Positions 1-10,034 of a stretch of 64,000 bases of DNA are shown here, piece by piece. Location of the stretch: positions 123,435,649 to 123,499,648 of the forward strand of contig NC_060259.1 in assembly GCF_921293095.1 (NCBI RefSeq). The letters run 5' to 3'. The DNA is from Ischnura elegans (Eukaryota > Arthropoda > Insecta > Odonata > Coenagrionidae). Position numbers and translations under genes: made by a program. A model generated the notes under the pieces. The model searched no databases and had not been told where the DNA came from. It saw nothing but the letters and a program-made list of their open reading frames with translations. Position 1 is the stretch's first letter, and each line of letters begins with the position of its first letter.

Positions 1-123
1 CAATATCATAATAGCTTAGAAGTATGCATTAGAAGAACATAAAAGCAATAGGGAATATAAATAATGAATATAATTGACAATTATGGACTAAAAAAAGGTG
101 GGAAAAATAGTATTATTCGAGAC

Positions 124-189
124 CGGCGAATCGCCGTCTTTGTAACCAAGGGCCTATTTTGAGCGGACGGCGAATCGCCGTCTTTGTAA
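124..189 (+). repeat. 22-bp direct repeat with inner palindrome
   Basis: The same 22 bases, beginning CGGCGAATCGCCG and ending TCTTTGTAA, occur at 124-145 and 168-189, 44 bp apart. The first 13 bases form a small palindrome with 6-bp arms (CGGCGA / TCGCCG) around a single A. Both copies are exact. It may be the edge of a minisatellite or a binding-site pair; nothing nearby indicates a function. Confidence 0.8.
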
Positions 190-525
190 GCGAATGGGTT
201 AACAAATGAAGTTTTACGTTGATGAAAGGTGATAAAATTAGTTTAAAACCCATTTCTTGGTACCCTGTTTTTCAACTAAGTTCCCACCTCGTTTTGGACC
301 CTCCCCCACTACGAAATTCCTGCCTACGCCATTTGAGTGTGGTAGTCTAAAGAGTAGATGGCTTGGCTGCTGATCGAGGGGGTTCCAGCTAACTTTTCAA
401 AATCCGGAGCCCTCCGACAACTACCTAATCAAACCCAAGGGAGTCATCGTCACTCCTCCATTGTGGACTCGTGAAGCCAGGAAGCCCACGGCTCCCGCTG
501 GTTTTGTTTACTGCTGCAGGTCGTT

Positions 526-541
526 GGGGGGGGGGGGGGGG
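526..541 (+). repeat. G16 homopolymer
   Basis: This is an uninterrupted run of 16 G. Such runs are unstable and error-prone in assembly. A second run of exactly 16 G lies at 62786-62801 in unrelated flanking sequence. Confidence 0.9.
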
Positions 542-2355
542 AGGGCCTTGGAGTTCAATGGGCCACGCGTATCCCGGGAGTCGACTCCACCGACCGCCAG
601 TGTTGGATTCGCTGTCACGGAGACAAGACTCTCGCACCGCGGTCGCCTCCGTAGCAATTTCAATCCGGTGCTTTGGTATCTCGTGCATAGCCGTGCTATT
701 TTTGACAAGTTTTGCACGGTTCACAATAAGCGATACGTGTTCTTTGCGGTCCAACAACGGGAGAATAGTGGAACGGACAGCGTTTACTTTTAAAGCCGTT
801 AATAAAATAGTATTCACTTACAATTAGATATATGGTAAAAAGCTTTCCCGACGATCTCGTCCCATGAATTCTCTTCTGGCTCTCCTCCGGGTCAGATTTT
901 GCTTACCTCTTAGCTTTTGGTGCTCGCGTCGTGTATCTAAACGTGGGTCACGGATATCCTGACGCGATGGAGAACCTGAGAAGAATACCTGTAACTTACC
1001 TGGACATTGTTTTTTGTGGATATTTATTTTTTGCGTGGAACAAAATGCTTTCCATGTGTCGCTATGCAGATATTCTCGCTTAAGATCTTGTATCTGTGCA
1101 TCTGTTCGCGTGCAGTGATGGGCTACTTTTCAAGTTCAACATTTTGCATTTTCGTTGTCGGCCATTGATTTGGTTGCAGTATGATACTATTTTGGTGCTA
1201 GTGTTGCTTATAATTTAAATTAAACGTGAAATTACCAGGCCAGTGAATGTTTCCGGATAGTGTTACTCGGTTTAGCGAGGTTACCCTTCAACCGGCATCG
1301 CAATTCGGATTTACTTATATCTTTTGATGGTGATTCCACTTTGAACCATATTGGGCTATCTACGTGCTTAACTTATCCACGTGAGAGTTAATGCATTGTG
1401 CTTCTTGCCGGAAGTCTGCATACCGCTGGAGTGCATGGACGATGCTGTGGTTGTTGGCCAGCCATTAGATACTTGGAAAACTTCAGCCAGGAAACCGGTG
1501 AGAGCATAATTTATTATTATTATTACTATGGTCATCTTCAGTTCCCTAGCAATATCACATGCTTCATTACCGTATTATTATTTCGTCAAGTCTTGTTTGT
1601 TGGTCACTAGACTTTATAATTTTTCATTCATTCCACATTTTAAACAATAAATTTTCCACTATTTCACCTGCAACTGTTGCACAGGCAAAAGAAGCAGATG
1701 CTTCAGAGACGACGTTAAAGGCCTTAAAATGCATTTTGTAAATTCACCAACCTTTGTGCCACTGCTATCATTTTTACTGTGTCGACGTTGCTGCTTTTAT
1801 CTATTTTGGCCATGGAGCCGAGTTGAATTTCTTAAAGCAATGTGAAATTGCGTACTGTCTGTCTTTAGTCATTTGGCGATAGCTTTTAATGAGATCTCAC
1901 CGCTTCATGACCTTTCGCACCCTCCTCTCTGTTAACCTCTTGGTCGTTGGCCCTTGGCTTGATATTCAACACTAAAGGCTTTCATTTTCCTTGTGTCCAC
2001 CCAATTCTTCTTCAATTTCTGTTTTTTTTCCCACGTTTTGATTAGGTCAGTCTCTTGCATGCTTGTTTCTTCTAGTCTTTTTTTATCTTTAAGCTTAAAT
2101 TAAACCACTTCCCGGTTTGCTATTGATCAAAGCCAGAAGATAAGGACATTTTTATGCTATTTCTGAGGCAGTGTGAGCCGACATTTTTTACATTTGCAGT
2201 TATCGATCAACTGTAGCATAAATTTTAACGATGCCTCAAAACTGTTTCCAGCTATTCGGCGCTGAGCGAATGTAAACAATCGAGACTGATATTAATTTTA
2301 AAATGTATCAAAAATAATGTAATCAACCTTGATTTGTCTTAAAATAAAAAAGAAT

Positions 2356-3392
2356 ATGTCTTTTTGAAAGACATTGGCATTGATTGGAAAGATAGGAGAT
2401 TAATAAAGGAGATGTATTGTAGGCAGGTAGTAGTTATAAAAATTGGAGATGATGAAACAGAAGAAATTGGCATAGGAAGAGGAGTGAGGCAAGGGTGCTG
2501 CCTTTCTTCAGAGCTCTTCAATGTTTATGCAGAAAAAATGATGGAGAAAGCTTTAGAAAAAGCTAGAGGAGTTGTAATAGGAGGAGAAAGAATAAAAACA
2601 ATTAAATATGCAGATGATCAGGCAGTGCTGGCAGAAAGTGAAGAAGATTTACAACAAGTGATGGATGATATAATGGATGTGGGGAGGGAATTTGGAATGA
2701 ATTTAAACATAAATAAAACCAAGGTGATGAGAATCAGCAGAAAAGAAGGTTGTGTTTGTATATCCTTAGAAGGAAATATCATACAGCAAGTACAGACTTT
2801 CCAATATTTGGGAAGTCTGGTAAGATGGAATGGAAGTTGTACTGAGGAAATAAGAAGAAGGATATCAATAGGTAAAGGAGCGTATGGAAAGGTAAAAGCA
2901 TTGTTAACAGCAAAAAGAATTCCAATAGAGATGAGGAAGAGGTTTATGAAATGTTTTGTGTGGAGTGTAGTGTTGTACGGATGTGAATCATGGACTGTTA
3001 AAAAGAAGGAGGAGAGATATTTAGAAAGTTTTGAAATGTGGGTATGGAGACGAATGTTGAAAGTGAAGTGGACTGACAGAGTGAAGAATGAGGAAGTTCT
3101 AAGACGAATAGGCGAGGAAAGAAAATTAATACATATGATTCATAAGAGGAAGGCAAGTTGGTTAGGGCATATATTAAGAAGGAATTGTTTGGAACGGAGA
3201 ATAATAGAAGGGAAGATAGAAGGAAAGAGAGGAAGAGGAAGAAGGAGGATGGGAATGTTGGATGATATAAGAAGAGGAAGAAAATACAAAGACCTAAAGG
3301 AGGTTGCTCAGGATAGAGAAAGATGGAGAGAAGTCCAGTGGAAACTTGTCTAAGGACAGTAATCACTGATGATGATGATGATGATGTCTTTT
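2356..3392 (+). mobile_element. 5'-truncated non-LTR retrotransposon (LINE) with 9-bp target repeats
   Basis: The nine bases ATGTCTTTT occur at 2356-2364 and again at 3384-3392. They bracket a segment that starts abruptly inside a reverse-transcriptase reading frame and ends in a (GAT)n microsatellite tail (about 3368-3386). A missing 5' part, a simple-repeat 3' tail and a short target-site duplication are the signature of target-primed reverse transcription. The right repeat overlaps the tail by one or two bases, so its exact length is uncertain. The near-uninterrupted frame suggests a fairly young copy. The family is most like the RTE/craniofacial-development-protein-2-type LINEs that are common in insects, judged from the C-terminal region. 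Confidence 0.8.
2364..3353 (+). pseudogene. LINE reverse transcriptase, C-terminal fragment (about 329 aa)
   Basis: This frame encodes the palm, thumb and C-terminal part of a non-LTR reverse transcriptase. A RQGCCLSSELFNVY motif is followed by YADD (catalytic Asp pair) in IKYADDQAVLAES, then the LNINKTKVM region. A C-terminal domain follows with LYGCESWTVKK, WVWRRMLKVKWTDR and SWLGHILRRN. The endonuclease and fingers are absent because the copy is 5' truncated, so there is no native start codon and no independent function is expected. The open frame ends at TAA and is not interrupted, though the protein is lysine/arginine/glutamate-rich and the codons are strongly A/G-ending. I am sure it is a non-LTR RT. 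The clade (RTE/Proto2-like) is a family-level guess from the C-terminal motifs. Confidence 0.85.
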
Positions 3393-6300
3393 CCGACTTT
3401 CAAAACGCATCGCATACCCCAGATGCAGGAAATAAAAGTGACTATACTAATGTTTCTTTTTTAGGCTAAACTTTCGAATGCGGCAATGAAATAATTAGTG
3501 AGCTTCCCTGTTGATAGAGTTTATTAACATTCACTCATATCGTTACTTTTATATGCTCATTATGGCTCATTGAAAAATTGCAAATAAATAACAAAATGTC
3601 TCTCTCAGTTTTATTTTTATTTCGGGGTAACTGTAGGACTAGATAGCGTTTAAACATTCTCTTAAAGTGACAACAAAACCTACGCTATAAAAAAAAAAAA
3701 AAAAAAAATTGCCACTTATTGTGCAGGATGAATGCTGTAGACGTATTAGTATTCCCTAGGTTGAGTTGCAAACTTCATGAAGTTGACAAAGCGACTAAGT
3801 TTACGGTGCGTGGAGTCATTTATGTCACTGGCGTGTCCACATTTTTGAAATTTTAATAAAAAATGATGAAGAAAAAATTATTTTTAGAATGAGGCATAAA
3901 TAATTTTTGCGTACAAGCCCATTTATAAATATGCACAGTAAAACGGCACATCTATCTGACGCCGTCAGTAGAGAACTTTTCAAGAACTTTTCTTAAATTG
4001 AAGTTGCCCATTCACCAGCGTAAAGCTAAGAGAATTGCTATTGTGATGGTCTTTGGTATGGTTTCCGCCGAGTTTGTAGACCCCTTCATTTGTGTCTGTT
4101 TCAACTCAATCCTGATTGAGAACGTTCTGTAATCAGTTTTTCGATTGCCAGCAGTCATGAAGCTCATATTTGTAAGCTTTCCATAGTTTATAGGATAAGA
4201 AATGGCTTCTTCATTGCAATCGGTTGGGATTGAGGAAAATTAATTATTAATCCCTCATTTTACTTTCGCCGTAATCATCGCCTATGAATGGATGAATAGT
4301 TCTCGGGCTTTCCACCGGGGAATAAAATCCTTCTCCGAGAACTTTTCATCCAACACCTACGCCGGGAAAACACCCGATTATATTTCATCGCCTATGAATA
4401 TTGGAGAGATATTTATGGGAACGAACCCGGTTAAATCCGGTGCCCTTTCTAATGCGAAGTATTGGAGACAGAAGTCAAGCGCTAAGAAATTGACTATTCT
4501 TTTCGAGCATGTTCCGTAGGCGTTTAAATCAGAAAAGTCTTCGTTTTCGCCTTCCATCATATTTCTACCTCTCGTAAGTCAAAAGTTGAAAAAAGGATGA
4601 ATATATATGATTTCTGGACTCCGAAACCGTAAGCTGGGCATCGTTTTTATCTCTACCTCCATTGCTTGAAGTGATAGAGAGAGTAACGCTGTGATTGACA
4701 TCTCCACCTGTATCCATAATTAGTAATGCCTGGTATTAATAACCAATACATCATGTTCTTTATTTATAATTTGTTCGAAAGGACGAATTGCAGTGGAGAC
4801 TAACGTTAACGCTGTCTGCTGCATGATTTATCTTTCTCAAAAGCTATTGCTAGAGACCATATCGTGTAAATTTCAGCTTTTTTTTAGTCTGATCGTCAAG
4901 TTTAAAAAGCTTAGTGCAAATTAACTTATACGAGAGCATTCTTGGAAGATTTCTTGAGGTGTTTAAGCTGTTATCTTTGAATTAAGTTTGCTTCGCCGGA
5001 AATTATATTGATTTTTCGATCACGCGGCCGGGTTCGTCTCCGCGCGTCTGGAGTTGGAATAGCCGCGACGCGGTAAGATTTTTAAAAGTGTACTTATGGG
5101 TTTTAACGCTCAGTATTCACCGTTTTTAGGCTTTGCTCCAAGACATCGATTCTCAATTAGTCTGTGGTGAAGGCAGTGGAGAATTTTCAGCCAACGTAAG
5201 CGCACGTTTCATTGAAGTTCATTTAGTTTTCTTTCGATAAGATCGAAGACCATGCTTCTATTAAAAGCATTCAAACCTCGAAAAAGTGAGTTGTTTCCCT
5301 GGGACTCATACAAAAAGACCTCCCATAAAGACACAAGCTGAGACCCTTATACCTTCTTTACTCTCCGTTCTCTGACCCCCGCGAAAACGGTCGTTTTATG
5401 ACACCGCGGAGCGGAGGCTTTGACGGTCTTAGCGGGGTATGTTTTGTCCACCAAAATGCCCTGCCGTACACTTGCTTACATTTCGGCTGGGGGAGTAGAA
5501 GCAAGAAATTCATGCTAAATTCAAGTAATACTTTGAAAAATAAACAAGGAAGTAAGGCCTATAAGTGAAACAAAGCAAAGGCTTTAGGATTATTAAATTA
5601 TATAGCGGATTATTAAACTATATTGTCCATAAAAATAACACACTTCATCGCAGAATAGAATAACAAAATAGAATGTATTATCAAAGGTACAATTATAAAA
5701 TATACAAAAAGTGATCTCTAGTGATGTTATTACAATGTAAACCTGTAAGCATTTGAAAATCTTAGTGCAAAACGAAGGAGGAATTAGTAATCCACGTGTA
5801 TTGTATGAGTACGTGTTCAGTAATTGAACCTTTTGTCCGTATAATTTTGACACACCAAGTGCCTGTGCAATTCTGTTTTAAAGGATGAATTTCTCATCTG
5901 AAAGTATTATTTTAGACTTTTTATTCGAGGAATAGCACCATCATCTACTTGTTAGCTATCGAGCAGTGCTATAAATAATGCCTTGCTGCCGTATATTTTT
6001 TTTAAATTGGGCCTTATATTCGTAAAGGCTAATTTCATTGCCTCTAAATGCCTTATTATGCGTTTCGGTTTTGCCGGCCAATCCTCGGCGCAGTTAACAT
6101 AAAAATTGGCCGTTACGGTTGAATGGGCGAATAACATGGCAAGGCGATTTGTTGGTGATGACGTTAACGTCCAAGTTAAAGGTACAATTAGCATCAGCAT
6201 GGCGAGGAGCCAGGTGCAGCGCCGGCCCTGGGGGTTGGCTGATCTCCTCTCCCCCGCCTCTCCGCCCCCACAGCCACTGCCTCGTCCGTTGCCCCCGCCC

Positions 6301-6760
6301 GCCCCTCGACTTCACGGGAAGTTGGGAACCTCCGTCCCCAGGTGCCTTGGCATTCCAATTCTCTTCCTCTCTCTCTCTCCCCCACCCTTCTCCGCGGCTC
6401 TCCTGGACCATTTTTAGTATCCTATTCACCCCCAAGGGGAACGAACGGAGGAGGACGAATGAGAAAGTTCTCGGCGTGGTGGGCGGAGATGGTGAGGAAG
6501 AGAGTGTCATTGTGAGGGGACAGCGAAATGTTAGACGGATATGTTTGTCAAGTAGGCAAGGAAAAGAATCTGATTTGAACGAAATCATTGATGTTTTAAT
6601 CAAAATGTAAAACTTAATGTACTTCTCTTGGTATTGCAATCGGGTAACAAGCACCCAGAGGAAGAGGAACGGTTCGGACCTTAAGACTTCGGAAATTATA
6701 GTAGAATCCCCCGGTAAAAACCTGAGAGAATTAATCCTAGTTATTACGCCGGTGAAGCAC
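3393..6760. other. Non-coding stretch, no gene recognised
   Basis: I see no supportable gene. An A20 run at 3689-3708 could be a retroposon tail, but no flanking repeat was found. From about 6200 to 6520 the sequence becomes GC-rich with long pyrimidine tracts. That gives overlapping open frames on both strands (for example proline-rich on +), which I treat as composition artefacts. A first exon or promoter in this GC-rich island cannot be excluded. Confidence 0.45.
3689..3708 (+). repeat. A20 homopolymer
   Basis: A run of 20 A is preceded by TACGCTAT. It might be the poly-A tail of a decayed retroposon, but I find no flanking target duplication or recognisable body upstream. Confidence 0.8.
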
Positions 6761-6763
6761 TAA

Positions 6764-6800
6764 GGCCCGTATTGTCAGTCGCGCCTTCTAGGCGACCTTC
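6764..6800 (+). repeat. Harbinger left terminal inverted repeat, with TAA target duplication
   Basis: It starts GGCCCGTATTGTCAGTCGCG and is the exact reverse complement of 14131-14167. Near its inner end is a small palindrome (CGCCT-TCT-AGGCG, 6782-6794). TAA immediately outside (6761-6763) is repeated outside the right end. Confidence 0.97.
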
Positions 6801-6890
6801 TATCTAGGTGACCTTCACCTAAAAGGAAGCCAGTCAGTTCGAGAGTCCGTCCTTCTCTATTGTCGCCTTCGCCTTCGATTAGAAGGAGAT
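6790..6890 (+). promoter_or_regulatory. Left subterminal cluster of CCTTCT/AGAAGG motifs
   Basis: Inside the terminal repeat the hexamer CCTTCT, or its 5-base core CCTTC, recurs many times. It appears in GACCTTCTATC, GACCTTCACC, GTCCTTCTCT and CGCCTTCGCCTTCG, with AGAAGG on the other strand. The right end has a matching cluster (about 14025-14150). Repeated subterminal motifs are commonly bound by the transposase or its Myb-like partner in this superfamily. The binding role here is inference. Confidence 0.5.
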
Positions 6891-7182
6891 ATTGTTTACG
6901 TTCACGGACTGATCCGTTCACTCGGCCAGAAAAAAGCGAAGCGTTACGAAGGTAAATAAGGTTGCCGCCCATTTCGAAGTTAATTAAAATCGAATTATTC
7001 CGTGTGCCGCGACAGTGACTGTAGGTCCAATTGTTCGAGGTACAATGTTAATTATATTTTCGCTTTTCTTTGTTGCACCTGAATAGGTTGTAATTATTAA
7101 TTATTGGTGTTCCCTCGCAATAACAATCAAAATTCAATCAATCGGAAAACTAATCACGCAGAAATAGACAGACGCAATCAGA

Positions 7183-8423
7183 ATGGAGTCGAGGATGACG
7201 GTTGTGGAAAAAGATTTGCTGGTAGAGTTAGTTATTAAAAATAGGGATATAATAGAGAATAAAAGGACAGATGCTGTGACGTTGTCTGATAAGGTGCGAT
7301 GCTGGCGAAACATAGAAGCTGAATTCAACGGGAATTCGCAAGTCGTGAAGGTAGGTAATACTAGAGTTATTGCTGGTCGTGCGCATTAGTAATATATTGT
7401 ATTAATTGTTCATAGCAATGTTGTTATTTAATGACAAAGTGTGTTATAGTGCATTAATATAATATATTATATACATTATGCCATATAATGGCATTAATTT
7501 CCTTATCTTAGCTAAATTTTTAATGAGATGCAATGTTTTCGATATAGTTTTATGCACAGCGCGTAAAAATGAAATCCTGATGATGTGCGAATAAATATAT
7601 GCGGCGATGTAGGAAGTACTCTTTGTTTAACGGAAGCGAATTTCATTTTAATAGCGAAATTGGAAGCAACTGAGGAAGGCATGGGACAATGTGAAAACGA
7701 AGAGGAGGAAGGCCCAGGCGCAGGAAACCCAGCGGAGGTTGGCCACAGGCGGTGGGCCATATGTACCGCCTGTGTGCGATCCCAACCCTGAGTTGGAAAT
7801 AGCCATCCCATCACTGTCACACTGTGAGCAGAATGTTGGGGATATGGATGACGATCTCCTGGACTCGCCTCCTATCCCCAACGCGAGCAGTGGGCACACG
7901 GAACTGGAGTATCCAACAAGTAAGTATGTGCGATATTGCTTGTGGTAATGCATTACCTATCGTTATCGAAATTATACAATAAATTTTCTTTTTTCTTTTC
8001 AAAGTAGTCGAGGCTCCACCGTCAGATGTTCCGTGTGCCACGACAGTGATGGGAGGTCCGATAAGGACACCATCCTCCTCTGGTGGCATGACCAGAGGAG
8101 CTGCTGTAGAGAGAGAGTTGCAGGACCGGCTTGAGGGCTTGAAAACTTACAACGCACACCGCGATAAGATTCAAGCCCTCAGGCAAGAGACAGCACAAGT
8201 GGAGCTGGCCACAGCCAAGCTGGTCCATGACTTCCAACTGCGGAAAATGAAGCGAGACGAAGAGACACAGGTTCTGCAGTTGGAGGTCTTGAGACTGCAA
8301 AGGATGCAGCAGGAGCAGGCTCTGGCGCAACAAAAAAGGATGGATGACATCCAAATAAAAATTAAGGAGCAGGAGTTGCGCCAGATGATGGTTTGCTTTA
8401 CCATATTTTGTTTTGTACTTTAG
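7183..8423 (+). CDS. Harbinger Myb/SANT-like DNA-binding protein, three exons (283 aa)
   Basis: This is the accessory protein of PIF/Harbinger elements, thought to bind element ends and help the transposase enter the nucleus. Proposed exons are 7183-7350 (56 codons, donor AAG|GTAGGT), 7655-7919 (acceptor TTTTAATAG, donor ACAA|GTAAGT) and 8005-8423 (acceptor TTTTCAAAG). They total 852 nt with no internal stop. Residues about 5-85 form the Myb/SANT-like domain: LVELVIKNRDIIENKRTDA, then KVRCWRNIEAEFN, then the exon-2 start RNWKQLRKAWDNVKTKRRK, the usual third-helix pattern. TGGGPYVPP follows, typical of the family. An acidic linker precedes a long charged helix or coiled coil (about 179-275, rich in Q, R, E, L). 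The start is the only ATG upstream of the domain. The gene converges on the transposase gene. Exon boundaries are inferred, not proven. Confidence 0.85.
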
Positions 8424-8853
8424 TGGTAGAAGTTGCCAGGGTAATAATTTATGTGAGGTATTTTAAAACAAATTTAAAAGGAATCAGAATGAAAATTTTG
8501 TTGCTCAAAGTTCATGCCTTTGCTAATGTATGTGTAAATTTAATGTCTTAACATCAATGGAAAGATGGCTTCAGGCTTCATTTATCTTTACCTTCATAAC
8601 AATAATATCCATTTAGGCTGTGATATCGATTCCTTTCCAAGTTTACTTATTAAAGGAATATTGCATAGTTCCTTTGAAATAGATGCAAAGGATGAAGTTG
8701 CATTGAAACAAATGAAAAAAAATGATTTTAGCAATATTTAAATGCATGCACATATGTTGGTTGAAGAAAATATTTTCACTTATAATGGGATGAGTTAGCA
8801 AGCAACATTTTTTTAATATTAATATTTCAACTAATTCTAAATTTTCCCCATTT

Positions 8854-9036
8854 TTAGGAGAAGTAGTGCTCCTGTTGCCACCTTTGCATGGCCAGCTCCA
8901 TTCTGCTGTCCTGGAACTCTCTCTCTCTGCAGGATGTTACTGATGGTGTTCTTGTGGATCATGGCTATTTCCAATTCAGGATTCCATTGGGTTTCCTGCC
9001 GCTTACATCCTCCTCCCATGCCTTCCTCAGTTGTAT
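8854..9036 (-). pseudogene. Relic of a second Harbinger Myb/SANT-like gene
   Basis: Read on the minus strand from 9036 downward, this resembles the intact gene in the same element. It runs from CAACTGAGGAAGGCATGGGA (intact copy 7669-7685) through a stretch coding NPELEIA, exactly as in intact exon 2. It then passes into GAGAGAGAGTT-CAGGAC, as at the start of the coiled-coil exon, and on to a frame reading MELAMQRWQQEHYFS before a stop. The exon-2-like and exon-3-like parts are directly joined, with no intron and much of exon 2 missing. A frame change is needed near 8930. It is a broken, non-functional paralogue, opposite in orientation to the intact gene. Confidence 0.65.
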
Positions 9037-9460
9037 AAGACCAGCATCGTACCTACTCATTCAACGTCACATAATCTGTCCTAATATTCTCTATTATATC
9101 CCTATTTATGTAACCAGCTACCTTTAAAAAAATATTTTGTAAAATTCTTTTCTTATTAAATAGTACAGTAGAGAAATGCACTGAAAACTCTTTCATTCTT
9201 TGTTAATCCCTCTTTTCTACCCAGGAAAGCGGCTTTCCTTTTTCGAAACCTTTCAGCAATATATGGCAGTAAGGAAAAAATGAAAGGTAACCAAATGAAC
9301 AATTTTGATAAAGAAATATGCAGTATTAGCTATATCTACTATAATCATCCAACTTAAAAGAAAAAAATCATCGTGCCAATGGTTAATGTCATCAGAAAGG
9401 GAGCCAACATGGGCCAACAAAAACACTGCAGTTAACTGTAATTTGTTTTTTATTAGAATA

Positions 9461-9962
9461 GAACAACCTCGATGATTTCATTAAATATAAATTCGACAAT
9501 CCTCACAACTCAGCTCAGTAATACATAAGAGAAGGTGAAATCCAGTAGATAATACTCGGAAAGGGAACTTATGATGGTATAGGATTTCAGAGAGACAGTG
9601 ACTGATGCACAGCTACCATGAATAGCAGTGAAATGCCTGTACCAGCAATATTAGAATCACTGATGACCATGGGGAAGACTTGACAGATGAGGAATTCACA
9701 GCCATCAGAAATGTTCCCATGCAACAGCTAATTTCCCTGACACAAATTCCCATTAAAAGACTAGGAGGCGAAGCAACAGGCATCGGCTTAAAGGAACAGG
9801 AATAGAAACTATGGAGATGTCTGCAAACAGCAGGGGTCCATCCATGAAGCACAATATCCATAACAGCAGCTGAAGCACATATTTGATCCTGGACAAATGT
9901 TAGGAAGACTGTGGTATCCATTACTGACTTACTTATTCACACCAGCTGTCAACCCTCCTGTA
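9461..9962 (+). pseudogene. Relic of a second Harbinger transposase, introns absent
   Basis: The plus strand here aligns by eye with exons 1, 3 and 4 of the intact transposase, which is on the minus strand. Landmarks are CCTCGATGAT (intact EHLDDF), GATACATAAGAGA-like text, GGAATTCACAGCCATCAGAAATG (intact EEFAAIRNS), ATTCCCATTAAAAG (intact IPIK), CATAACAG-AGGCTTAAGCACA-like text and CTTACTTATTCACACCAG (intact LPYLFTP). Many stops and indels destroy the frame. The HTH exon, the first catalytic Asp region and all introns are missing. The junctions do not fall exactly on exon boundaries, so it is either a deletion product or derived from a spliced or intron-less ancestor. It is non-functional. 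Confidence 0.8.
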
Positions 9963-10034
9963 ATGCAAATAGAAGAATATTAACACACAGAAACATATTA
10001 TTTCCTAGTTATTAAGTGAGGATAATTGAAAATT

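Larger units (their letters stand above)
1..2355. other. Non-coding stretch, no gene recognised
   Basis: I read both strands and see no convincing coding region. Overlapping short open frames around 425-830 on both strands owe their length to GC-rich, proline/glycine-rich composition and match no family I know. The stretch holds a 22-bp direct repeat, a 16-G homopolymer and a short (TTA)n run near 1510. Text around 270-330 (a CCTGCCTACGCC-type string) resembles dispersed arthropod repeat ends, but I cannot name the family. Confidence 0.5.
8424..10034. other. Intergenic core of the Harbinger with nested relic
   Basis: This stretch lies between the two convergent genes. Apart from the two relic coding pieces listed separately (8854-9036 and 9461-9962) I see only AT-rich sequence. 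No terminal repeats of a separate nested element are recognisable, so the limits of the older insertion are unknown. Confidence 0.5.

Noticed and set aside
425..827. Overlapping 110-130 aa open frames on both strands
   Set aside because: They arise from a GC-rich patch with a G16 run. They have no domain and no splice or promoter context, and the frames overlap on both strands.
6094..6654. Proline/glycine-rich open frames up to 186 aa
   Set aside because: The composition is low-complexity, with pyrimidine tracts and competing frames on both strands and no known motif. It may be a GC-rich regulatory island, but that is unsupported.
8171..8404. Cysteine/serine-rich open frames opposite the Myb-like exon 3
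   Set aside because: They are antisense shadows of the coiled-coil exon.
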